Shown here in pieces: positions 16,440 to 24,115 of a stretch of 64,000 nucleotides of DNA. The translations under genes were made by a program, and so were the position numbers. Position 1 is the first letter of the stretch, and each line of letters opens with the position of its first letter. This stretch comes from CAZTAO01 sp964611645 (lineage in GTDB: Bacteria > Armatimonadota > UBA5829): assembly GCA_964611645.1 (NCBI GenBank), contig CAZTAO010000019.1, positions 1-64,000 of the forward strand, given 5' to 3'. A model generated the notes under the pieces. The model searched no databases. It saw only the letters and a program-made list of their open reading frames with translations, and was not told the DNA's origin.

Positions 16440-19234
16440 TGCGTTATCTGGTAGTTGCTTGCGGCGTGTTTGAGCCGTATCTGAAAGAACTCAGCAAGGA
16501 TTGCTCCAATAGAATTGACCTCAAGGCGCTGGACGCCGGTCTGCACTCCAAACCCAACGAACTCCGCCTCACCCTTCAGGAGGCAATAGATGAAGCCTCG
16601 GAAGCAGGGATCTACGACGGGGTTATAGTCCTCTACGGTCTGTGTGGCATGGGGACCGCCAACCTGGAATCAAGGCAGATACCGGTTGCCATACCGCGCG
16701 CCCACGACTGCATTACCCTCTTTCTCGGGTCGCAGGAAGCCTACCAGAAGCAGTTCAACGAGAACCCCGGCACTTTCTACCACACGCTGGGCTGGATAGA
16801 CAAGAAGGTCAACCCCAAAAACCGCCAGGCAGCGGACATATACTTCAACTACGGCAGGGACGATTACGGCAAACATCCGGAGTTTGACCACCTCGCAGGC
16901 AAGTACGGCGAAGATAACGCCAGGCACATCATCGATTTTACTGAAAGCTGGACCCGCAACTACTCTCGCGCCGCCTACATAGACCTCGGCTTCCCGGCGG
17001 AGGAATCCTACAAGCAGTTCACCTCGGATATGGCCGACATCTATGGCTGGAAGCACGAGGTGATCAAGGGCGAGCCGGAACTGATGCGGAGGCTGGTCTC
17101 CGGCGAGTGGGACGATGACAGGGTGTTCGTTCTGCCGCCGTGGAGCCGGTCTGCGTGGTCCGGCGACGAGCGCATATTCGCGCCGATCTCCCTAGCCTCG
17201 GAAGATGACGGGGAACTGGTCACGGACCGCGAGATAGTGCTTGAAGATATCGGCCACAACGGCCAGACCAAAGGGATCGGTCTGGGGATAGACGCCGGTG
17301 GAACCTACACAGACGCAGTCGTCTACGATCTTGCCAAACGCAAACGACTCGCCAAGGCCAAGGCCCTTACTACCCACCACAATCTCCTCGAAGGCATCAG
17401 GAATGTTCTGGCCCAGCTCCCAAAGAAGATGCTGGACAAGGTGCAGGTAACCGCGCTCTCCACCACTCTCGCCACCAACTCGGTGGTCGAGGGTAGGGGA
17501 TGCAAGGTCGGCGTGATCGCTATTTCCCCGTGGGACTGGACCGAAGCCCAGATCGGGCATTCGCCTCTGCTCAACGTAAAGGGCGCAGTCTCAATCGCCG
17601 GTGAAGTCATCGAAGAGCTGGACGAAGCCGAGGTCCGCGAAGCATTCAAGCGGCTGGTGGAAGACGAGAAGTGTGAGGCGGTGGTGATCGGGGGATACGC
17701 TCACGTCCGCAACCCGTCGCTTGCCAGGCAAGCTGCAAAGATCGGCAGAGAGTGCTACGATATCCCGGTAGTGTGTTCACATGAGATCAGCCATAAGATC
17801 AATGCCATCCACGCCGCCCAAACCGCCATCGCCAACGCCAAGCTCATACCAGTCATCCGAGAGCTTCTGCACGGCGTGCGAACTGCGCTGGAGGAGTTCG
17901 GCGTCGCGGGGCGGCTGCTGGTAGTCAAGGGCGACGGCACGCCCGTGGACGAGAGCGTAGCCCGGGAGCGGCCGGTCGAAACCATCCTTTCCGGCCCTGC
18001 GGCCAGTGTAGCCGGAGCCAAGATCCTGACCGGCCTGGACGACGCGCTGGTTATAGATGTGGGCGGGACAACTACCGACTGCGCCATCATCGAAAACGGC
18101 CATGTCAGCGTTTCACCAGAGGGCGCTCGGATCGGCAATTGGGTGATGAGTGTGGACGCCGTGGAGATTCGCACGGTGGGTCTGGGGGGAGACAGCCGCA
18201 TAGACTTCACCCGTGACCGTAAAGTGACTGTCGGCCCCGTGCGTAACCTGCCCTTTGCCTATGCCGCGCACGAGCATCCCGCAGTGCTGGAGCACCTGAA
18301 GAAGTTCAACCCTCAGCGCTACAAGGGCGAGCAGGATGCGTCGGCCCTGGACGTGCTGGTCCTGAACCGCCTGTTCGACGCCAAACTCACGCCCATGGAA
18401 GAGAAGCTGCTAGAACTCCTGGCTTCCGGGCCGATCTCGTCCACCCGCGCGGCGCTGATGCTGGGTCTTGCTTCTCATATCCTCCTGCCGGTTGCCTCGC
18501 TGGAGTCCAAAGGCCTGATCCGCCGCTGCGCCCTCACGCCTACCGACCTCCTCCACGTCACCGGCAAGTTCACCCGCTGGAGTGTGGAGGCGTCCAAGCT
18601 CGCCCTTGATGCGTTTGCCGTGATGTTCGGGCAGTCTCCCGAGGAAGTCCTGGACGCTGCGATGACTGCCGTTACCCGTCGGCTCTTTGAGGAATTGGTA
18701 ATGCGGGAACTGACCTGGGAAAACAGGCGCATAGCGGATGATGTCAGCCTGTCGGACGTCTTCATGAACAAGGCTTTCCAGGATGACGGCGGGGCGCTGC
18801 AGGTGAAGTTTGCGCTGCGGAGGCCGGTTGTTGCCATAGGCGCGCCTGCCGAGGCTTTGGTTCCCAGTGTGAGCGAACGCGTTGAGGTTCAGATAGTGGT
18901 TCCCGAAGATGCCGACGTCGCCAACGCTGTCGGCGCAATCGGCAGCGAGATAACCGTTCGTGAAGAGGCTTTGATCCGCCCCGGCTACACATCGAACTAC
19001 GTGGTCCACTCACCCGAGGGCTTCTTCGAGTTCAACAGCCTGGAACGCGCAACCGACAAGTCGCTTGAGCTGGCCCGTTCGCGCGCAATGGCATCAGCGA
19101 TGGCCGCCGGAGCTAAGAACCCGGGGGTAAAGGTATCTCGACAGGATCGCCTCGGCAGCGCGACCGGAGGGTCCAAAGTCTTCCTTGAGCGCAAGGTAAC
19201 AGCAGTCGCCACCGGGAGCCCGTTCGGGGAGTAG
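16439..19234 (+). CDS. DUF1638 - hydantoinase/oxoprolinase (HyuA) fusion protein
   Basis: A 931-residue two-part protein. Residues 1 to about 250 match DUF1638 ('MRYLVVACGVFEPYLKEL', 'GVIVLYGLCGMG', 'IPRAHDCITLFLGS', 'IDLGFPAEES'), a family often encoded near corrinoid-dependent methyltransferases. From about residue 278 a hydantoinase A / oxoprolinase (ASKHA-fold ATPase) begins: 'GLGIDAGGTYTDAVVYD' (phosphate-1), 'ALSTTLATNSVVEG', 'SGPAASVAGA' and 'VIDVGGTTTDCAIIENG' (about 538-554). An unusual stretch at about 645-710 ('LLELLASGPISSTRAALM', 'LESKGLIRRCALTP') looks like a winged-helix unit within the hydantoinase part. Function is probably ATP-dependent activation or ring opening of an unknown ligand. 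It is co-translated with a nitroreductase. Confidence 0.8.
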   Translation: MRYLVVACGVFEPYLKELSKDCSNRIDLKALDAGLHSKPNELRLTLQEAIDEASEAGIYDGVIVLYGLCGMGTANLESRQIPVAIPRAHDCITLFLGSQEAYQKQFNENPGTFYHTLGWIDKKVNPKNRQAADIYFNYGRDDYGKHPEFDHLAGKYGEDNARHIIDFTESWTRNYSRAAYIDLGFPAEESYKQFTSDMADIYGWKHEVIKGEPELMRRLVSGEWDDDRVFVLPPWSRSAWSGDERIFAPISLASEDDGELVTDREIVLEDIGHNGQTKGIGLGIDAGGTYTDAVVYDLAKRKRLAKAKALTTHHNLLEGIRNVLAQLPKKMLDKVQVTALSTTLATNSVVEGRGCKVGVIAISPWDWTEAQIGHSPLLNVKGAVSIAGEVIEELDEAEVREAFKRLVEDEKCEAVVIGGYAHVRNPSLARQAAKIGRECYDIPVVCSHEISHKINAIHAAQTAIANAKLIPVIRELLHGVRTALEEFGVAGRLLVVKGDGTPVDESVARERPVETILSGPAASVAGAKILTGLDDALVIDVGGTTTDCAIIENGHVSVSPEGARIGNWVMSVDAVEIRTVGLGGDSRIDFTRDRKVTVGPVRNLPFAYAAHEHPAVLEHLKKFNPQRYKGEQDASALDVLVLNRLFDAKLTPMEEKLLELLASGPISSTRAALMLGLASHILLPVASLESKGLIRRCALTPTDLLHVTGKFTRWSVEASKLALDAFAVMFGQSPEEVLDAAMTAVTRRLFEELVMRELTWENRRIADDVSLSDVFMNKAFQDDGGALQVKFALRRPVVAIGAPAEALVPSVSERVEVQIVVPEDADVANAVGAIGSEITVREEALIRPGYTSNYVVHSPEGFFEFNSLERATDKSLELARSRAMASAMAAGAKNPGVKVSRQDRLGSATGGSKVFLERKVTAVATGSPFGE

Positions 19235-19241
19235 CGAAAGC

Positions 19242-20522
19242 TCAGAATCTGCCGCCGAGAAGTTGGTATAGAAGCAAGCAGTTCAGGAATACCACCAGCA
19301 CGCCCGTAAGCACCATCAGCGTGGTCTCGAACCATCCGTTCACGAACTTGCCCATGACCTTACGGCTTATGGTCAGAAGAAACAGCGGCAGCATGGTGAG
19401 CGGAAGCTGAGCGCTCAGGCATACCTGGCTGACGACCAGCGTATCAAATGTGTCCTTAACCAGCATTATACCAAGCGCCGCCGGTATCAGGGTTACCAGC
19501 ATCCCGACTCGGAATGCCTTGCTCTGCAGGTCTGTGGATTTCCCCAGATACCCGCTGAATGTGGTTCCACCGGCAACGCCTGCAGTCACGCTGGACGCGA
19601 TTCCCGCAAAGAGCAGCGCGACCGCGAACAACACGCTGGAAAGCTGCCCAGCAAGTGGCTTGAGGGTTTCGCTGGCCTGAACCAGATCGGTGACGTGTAT
19701 GGAGTGTCTGTGGAACACCGCCGCCGCCACGATCACCATAGCCGCGTTGATGACCAGCCCAACGAGCATTGCAGTGGATGTGTCCAGGAACTCAAAGCGC
19801 AAGAGCCGCCGCGTCTCAGCCTCATCCCGGCCCGTCCAGTTCCTGTTCTGAATGACCTCTGAGTGCAGGTACATGTTGTGCGGCATTACTACCGCCCCCA
19901 GCACGCCCATCGCTATCAGTATGCTGGCAGAATTGAGGGATGGGACCACGCTGTGGAGCGCCGCCGCCTGCCAGTTGGGCTTCACAATCCAGAGTTCCAC
20001 AAGATAGCACAGCCCGATGAAGCTGACAAAACCCACAATGATCCGTTCGAGGTGGCTGTATTTCTGAAACCAGAGCAGAAAGACAACCAGCCCAGTGGCG
20101 ATAAGCGCGCCCAACTTCAGCGGGATGTGAAAGAGTATCTGGATACCTATTGCCGCGCCCAATATCTCCGCAAGGGCAGTGGCAATGCAGGCAGCCATCG
20201 CCGTGACGCCATACACCACACTGGCGGCGGGTTTGCAGTGTTCCCGCACGGCCTCGGCCAAGCACTTGCCCGTGACCACCCCAAGGTGAGCGGACATATG
20301 TTGCCAGAGGATGAGGATGAGGGTGCCGAGGGTGACTACCCAAAGCAGATCGTAGCCGAAGTGAGCGCCGGCGGAGAGGTTGGTGGCCCAGTTGCCGGGG
20401 TCAATGAACCCGACAGTCACAAGGAAACCCGGCCCCAGGTAGGACAGCACGGCACGGAGGATCCGGGTGGAGCGCCGCAGACGCTCCTGGCGTTCTATGA
20501 TCGAAGGCAGCTTGAGTCTCAT
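19242..20522 (-). CDS. Nramp-family divalent metal transporter (MntH-like)
   Basis: A 426-residue polytopic proton-coupled Mn2+/Fe2+ importer. Both metal-site signatures are intact: 'GFIDPGNWATNL' in TM1 (DPGN) and 'GAVVMPHNMYLHSEVIQNR' in TM6 (MPHN). Eleven or so hydrophobic segments can be traced, with the start 'RAVLSYLGPGFLVTVGFIDP' as usual. Length fits the family. It converges with the hydantoinase fusion (8-nt gap). No Fur or MntR box is obvious upstream. Confidence 0.92.
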   Translation of the reverse strand: MRLKLPSIIERQERLRRSTRILRAVLSYLGPGFLVTVGFIDPGNWATNLSAGAHFGYDLLWVVTLGTLILILWQHMSAHLGVVTGKCLAEAVREHCKPAASVVYGVTAMAACIATALAEILGAAIGIQILFHIPLKLGALIATGLVVFLLWFQKYSHLERIIVGFVSFIGLCYLVELWIVKPNWQAAALHSVVPSLNSASILIAMGVLGAVVMPHNMYLHSEVIQNRNWTGRDEAETRRLLRFEFLDTSTAMLVGLVINAAMVIVAAAVFHRHSIHVTDLVQASETLKPLAGQLSSVLFAVALLFAGIASSVTAGVAGGTTFSGYLGKSTDLQSKAFRVGMLVTLIPAALGIMLVKDTFDTLVVSQVCLSAQLPLTMLPLFLLTISRKVMGKFVNGWFETTLMVLTGVLVVFLNCLLLYQLLGGRF

Positions 20523-20594
20523 GCAGGCTCCCGGCTAATCATCGACTCTGGCGAGACTGGCCCGGCTCCGGACGCTGCATCACGGGCAGGGCTG

Positions 20595-21026
20595 TCAAAT
20601 GAGATTGGTCGACTTACCGTCGACTTCATCAGCATACTCAACCATAAACGGTTTGACCACTATAACCACAAAACTAGGGTCGCTGATGCCCTGGGGGAAG
20701 TACGCAGCCAGACCACCGTGCCACAGTTTTTCCTTGAGCGCGGCGTCTTCTGTTACAACCGCCGTGCCCTTTATGTGGACGTTGCAGAATGTCTTCGGGC
20801 AGACCCAGTATGCCGAGACCCTCGGGTTGGCATAGACCTGTCGAGTCTTGCCCATCGCTCGCTCCGTGACGAAATATGTAGTGAAGTCATCGTCTATCCC
20901 GGCGCTCTCCATCACCCGAGACTGCGGAAAACCGCTGCCATCGATGGTGGTGAACACCGCTCTCGAGGATCCGTTGATGACATTCAGCGCCTTACCCCTG
21001 ATGTCGTCGACCATAAAATCTGCCAA
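20595..21026 (-). CDS. Pyridoxamine-5'-phosphate-oxidase-like flavin-binding protein
   Basis: A 143-residue split-barrel protein of the PNPOx-like FMN family. Diagnostic blocks: 'ALNVINGSSRAVFTTIDGSGFPQSRVM' (in parts: AVFTTIDGSGFPQSR), 'YFVTERAMGKTRQVYANPRV' and 'VHIKGTAVVTEDAALKEKLW'. Family members bind FMN, F420 or heme; the ligand here is unknown. The start is TTG 21026 (GAGAGG 3 nt upstream) or ATG 21014. It lies downstream of the ROK gene on the same strand but is separated from it by an inverted repeat. Confidence 0.8.
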   Translation of the reverse strand: MADFMVDDIRGKALNVINGSSRAVFTTIDGSGFPQSRVMESAGIDDDFTTYFVTERAMGKTRQVYANPRVSAYWVCPKTFCNVHIKGTAVVTEDAALKEKLWHGGLAAYFPQGISDPSFVVIVVKPFMVEYADEVDGKSTNLI

Positions 21027-21057
21027 TTACCTCTCTGTGTATTCTGCTCATAGCCTA

Positions 21058-21113
21058 TAGCCAATAGCAGTCGGCTCTTTTGCCTTCCGCCATAGGCCAT
21101 TTGCTATTGGCTA
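21058..21113. repeat. 12-bp inverted repeat between ROK and PNPOx-like genes
   Basis: TAGCCAATAGCA (21058-21069) and TGCTATTGGCTA (21102-21113) are perfect complements 32 bp apart, starting right at the ROK stop codon. This may be a transcript-end hairpin or a short repeat element. No U-tract follows on either strand. Confidence 0.75.
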
Positions 21114-22085
21114 CTAGCCGCCTTGCAGCGCCATTGCGGCGCCGCCAAGTACTCCCGCATCGTCGCCGAGCATTGCGGGAACAATCTCGCAGGCCGTCAG
21201 CGGCCCGTATATTGCGTTCACTTCCACGGTCCTTCGCATCGGCGCGAAGAGGAGGTCGCCGGCAGCCGATATGCCCCCGCCGATCACCAGTTTGTCCGGG
21301 TTGATGATGTTAATTATGTTGGAGACTCCGATACCAAGGTAATACCCAGTTTCGGCAAGAGTCTCTATGGAAACTTCATCGCCTTCCGCCGCGGCCTCTG
21401 CTATCATCCTCGGAGTAATGTAGCGCAGGTCGTGGTTGGATTTCTCCAGCAGGCTCGTGGCCCTGCCCATGTGCGCTTTCTTCTGGGCGCGCTGGCAGAT
21501 GGCGTCCCGCTGTGTTAGGGACTCCAGGCACCCGAACTTGCCACAGCCGCACTGTGGCCCGTTGACATCGATTATGTGGTGGCCCAGTTCGGGAGCGCAG
21601 TCGGTGACTCCGGTGAAGCTCTTGCCGTCTATGATCAGTCCGCTTCCTATGCCGGTGCCCAGAGTGAGCATTACCATGATCTTTGAGCCTTGCCCCGCTC
21701 CGAAAGTATACTCCCCAAGAGCCGCCACGTTCGCATCGTTACCCATCTGGATCGACACACCCAACTCATCGAACAGCGGCTTGCGGACCTGGACCCCGTC
21801 CCAACCTTTGAAGTTGGGGTTCCAGTCAACTACGCCGGTAGCATTTCGTATAGTCCCGGGAATCCCGATTCCAACACCTTTGATGGAGTCAAAACCAACG
21901 GGCGAGGAGGCCACGGCCTGCCGAACAGTCTTCACCAACTGCCCCAGCGTGGCGTCGAGTCCCTCCATTGCCTTGGAGTCCATCCGAGCCTCACTGAGAA
22001 TCTTGCCAGTCGAGTCCACCACCGAGGCGCGCACATTGGTGCCCCCAAGGTCGACTCCTACTACGAACTGCATGTTGTCGGACAT
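21114..22085 (-). CDS. ROK-family sugar kinase (glucokinase-like)
   Basis: A 323-residue ROK kinase phosphorylating glucose or a related hexose. Nucleotide-binding block 'GVDLGGTNVRASVVDSTGK' at the start; catalytic Asp in 'IQMGNDANVAALGE'; glycine-rich 'LTLGTGIGSGLIIDG'; structural zinc site 'GHHIIDVNGPQCGCGKFGCLES' (His and Cys residues, in parts CGCGKFGC). No N-terminal DNA-binding domain, so it is a kinase rather than a ROK repressor. ATG 22085 has GGCGGG just upstream. A promoter and a 9-bp inverted repeat precede it. The gene is divergent from the SUMF1-domain gene. Confidence 0.92.
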   Translation of the reverse strand: MSDNMQFVVGVDLGGTNVRASVVDSTGKILSEARMDSKAMEGLDATLGQLVKTVRQAVASSPVGFDSIKGVGIGIPGTIRNATGVVDWNPNFKGWDGVQVRKPLFDELGVSIQMGNDANVAALGEYTFGAGQGSKIMVMLTLGTGIGSGLIIDGKSFTGVTDCAPELGHHIIDVNGPQCGCGKFGCLESLTQRDAICQRAQKKAHMGRATSLLEKSNHDLRYITPRMIAEAAAEGDEVSIETLAETGYYLGIGVSNIINIINPDKLVIGGGISAAGDLLFAPMRRTVEVNAIYGPLTACEIVPAMLGDDAGVLGGAAMALQGG

Positions 22086-22143
22086 CCCGCCATCCTAGCC
22101 ATCTGAACGCGAAAGCCGGACGTGCCAGTCGCATTCGTGCTAA

Positions 22144-22170
22144 CGCTCCGGTGTTTGCACAACCGGAGCG
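22144..22170. promoter_or_regulatory. 9-bp perfect inverted repeat in the ROK leader
   Basis: CGCTCCGGT (22144-22152) and ACCGGAGCG (22162-22170) flank a 9-nt centre. It lies just downstream of the predicted ROK transcription start (near 22178) and could be an operator or an mRNA hairpin. Confidence 0.6.
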
Positions 22171-22184
22171 CTTACCAACACTAC

Positions 22185-22213
22185 ATTATAGCGGTTTCAG
22201 GCTGTCGTTTGAA
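22185..22213 (-). promoter_or_regulatory. sigma70-type promoter of the ROK kinase gene
   Basis: Minus strand: TTCAAA (22213-22208), 17-bp spacer, perfect TATAAT (22190-22185). The -35 is a 4/6 match. Confidence 0.6.
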
Positions 22214-22314
22214 AGTCGGAAAACTACAGTCCCACGGCAATGCGCCCAGGTTGCGGTCGTCTTGTGTAGTATGGTGGTGTTGTTGGCCGATAGCAATGAC
22301 GCGAGGCAAAACGT

Positions 22315-23181
22315 ATGAACCTGTTGATTGTCCTTTCCGCCGCCTTTCTGCTGAGGGGAGCGCTTCTACTACCTGGTGCGGTGTCTTCGGCTATGTACGA
22401 TGGTAGGCCTGCCCTGAAGGCTGGAGATGTCAGGATCAACACGAAGGATGGCGCGGAGATGGTGTTGGTGCCCGCAGGCGAGTTCCTGATGGGCAGCACG
22501 CCGGAGCAGATAGAGAATCTTCCGGAGAAGTCGCGGATCTCCTCGCTGCAGAGTGCTGCCGAAGATGAGTGGCGGAAAGCCGAATTGCCTCAGCACGCCG
22601 TGGCATTGTCGGGATACTGGGTGTACAAGTATGAAGTAACGGTGGCTCAGTATCGGAAGTACTGCGCGGAGACTGGGAGGCAGATGCCGAAAGCGCCGGA
22701 GTCCGGATGGCTGGATGATCACCCGATTGCCTACATCACATGGCGGGAAGCCGCGAACTACGCGACGTGGGCCGGGTTATCTCTACCGAGTGAAGCGCAG
22801 TGGGAGAAAGCCGCGCGGGGGACGGACGGGCGCATATACCCGTGGGGCAACGACTACAACCGCTCGAAGTGCAACAGACGGGCAAACGGCCTGATGCGAA
22901 CGGAGCCCGTGGGAAGCTATCCGGAAGGAGCCAGTCCATACGGGTGCATGGATATGGCCGGCAATGTGTGGGAATGGTGTTCCGACTGGTACAGCAAGGA
23001 CTACTACAGCAAATCACCCGCCATCAATCCGACGGGACCGGAAAGAGGGGGCTATAGGATTCTGCGCGGGGGCAAGTGGCGCACGCTGACGAGATACTAT
23101 CGATGCTCCAGTCGACTGAGCTACCCTCCCAGCTACCGCAGCTACTCCATCGGTTTCCGTTTAGTGCAGCCTGCTTTGTGA
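22315..23181 (+). CDS. SUMF1/FGE-domain protein lacking the formylglycine-generating cysteines
   Basis: A 288-residue exported protein with an N-terminal hydrophobic signal (residues 1-25) and a formylglycine-generating-enzyme (C-type-lectin-like) fold. Typical blocks: 'MVLVPAGEFLMGSTPEQ', 'VALSGYWVYKYEVTVAQY', 'PIAYITWREAANYATWAG', 'LPSEAQWEKAARG', 'YPWGNDY', 'MAGNVWEWCSDWY' and 'GFRLVQP'. True FGE has two catalytic cysteines after RGGS; here the block reads 'LRGGKWRTLTRYYRCSS', with neither at the usual place. No sulfatase is encoded nearby. It is therefore more likely a binding or structural SUMF1 paralogue than a sulfatase activator. Confidence 0.85.
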   Translation: MNLLIVLSAAFLLRGALLLPGAVSSAMYDGRPALKAGDVRINTKDGAEMVLVPAGEFLMGSTPEQIENLPEKSRISSLQSAAEDEWRKAELPQHAVALSGYWVYKYEVTVAQYRKYCAETGRQMPKAPESGWLDDHPIAYITWREAANYATWAGLSLPSEAQWEKAARGTDGRIYPWGNDYNRSKCNRRANGLMRTEPVGSYPEGASPYGCMDMAGNVWEWCSDWYSKDYYSKSPAINPTGPERGGYRILRGGKWRTLTRYYRCSSRLSYPPSYRSYSIGFRLVQPAL

Positions 23182-23979
23182 CTAGCACGCCTTGTCCCGT
23201 TTGAGCCACAGGGCCGTGCTGGTCCAGAGGAGCAGGCAGCCGAATACTATCTGCAGGATGTTGTCTTCCAGCCTGGTTGCCCCGTATCCACCGGCGAGCG
23301 CGCCCACTATGGCTCCCAGCCCGATCCACTTGCCCGCTTTCACTTCCACATTCCCCATCCGCGCATGCATCAGCATTCCGGACAACGCTGTCGGAATCAT
23401 TGCGGCCAGTGAGATGCCTTGGGCGAGCTTCTGGCTGATGCCCAGGATCAGCACCATTGCCGGTATCATCACCATTCCGCCGCCCACGCCGAGCAGCGCG
23501 CTCATGAAACCGGTCCCCAGCCCTATGCCTACCGCCGTGGCAATCTGGCCTGTTGTGTCCAGGGATACCTCCGTGCCTCCGGGTGGAACAGCCAGAATGC
23601 CGGTTCCTTTGAGGATCATGTAGCATCCAACCGTGAGCACAAAGACCGCAAAGACCTGCCTGAGGAGTTTGTTCTTCATCACGCAGGCCACGCGCGCCCC
23701 GATAAGCGCTCCGAGGACACCGCCTACGGCCACAACCATCGCGAACGGCAGGTCAACACTCCCATTCTTGGCATACACGATCAACCCCGAAGCAGCCAGC
23801 ATCAGCACGCACATAAGGGAGGTGCCGTGCGCGCGCTTCTGATCGAAGCGAAGGAAGAAGACCATCGCGGGAACCATTATTACCCCACCGCCGACTCCCA
23901 GCAGCCCCCCGAACAGCCCGCTGACCAGGCCGATGCCGAGGATTATCCAGTGAGATCGATACTTGTGCAGAAGGCTCAA
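23182..23979 (-). CDS. TauE/SafE-family sulfite/organosulfonate exporter-like permease
   Basis: A 265-residue integral membrane protein with eight or so hydrophobic segments arranged as two related halves. Each half has the glycine-rich family signature: 'GLFGGLLGVGGGVIMVPAM' near the N-terminus and 'GFMSALLGVGGGMVMIPAM' in the middle. Family members move sulfite, sulfoacetate or other anions; the substrate is unknown here. The TTG start at 23979 has AGGA about 10 nt upstream. Its stop directly abuts the stop of the convergent SUMF1-domain gene (23181). Confidence 0.88.
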   Translation of the reverse strand: MSLLHKYRSHWIILGIGLVSGLFGGLLGVGGGVIMVPAMVFFLRFDQKRAHGTSLMCVLMLAASGLIVYAKNGSVDLPFAMVVAVGGVLGALIGARVACVMKNKLLRQVFAVFVLTVGCYMILKGTGILAVPPGGTEVSLDTTGQIATAVGIGLGTGFMSALLGVGGGMVMIPAMVLILGISQKLAQGISLAAMIPTALSGMLMHARMGNVEVKAGKWIGLGAIVGALAGGYGATRLEDNILQIVFGCLLLWTSTALWLKRDKAC

Positions 23980-24007
23980 TTCGTATCCATCCTATTTTCT
24001 ATGCGTC

Positions 24008-24105
24008 GGCAGGCTTTTCGCCCCGACGCCTGCCACGATCGGGCTTCGGCGGAAAAAGCGTGCCGAAGCACAGCTTCATCCCTCCAGGTCTCCGAACCTG
24101 GAGGG
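24008..24105. repeat. Cluster of three palindromes downstream of the ABC operon
   Basis: Three stems occupy the gap: GGCAGGC (24008-24014) / GCCTGCC (24028-24034); GCTTCGGC (24043-24050) / GCCGAAGC (24062-24069); and CCCTCCAGGT (24080-24089) / ACCTGGAGGG (24096-24105), the last a perfect 10-bp stem with a 6-nt loop. The third belongs to the family at 249-275 and 324-350. On the minus strand the second stem contains a CTTTTT run in its loop. They may terminate or protect the 3' end of the sugar-transport mRNA. Confidence 0.75.
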
Positions 24106-24115
24106 CAACAATCGA

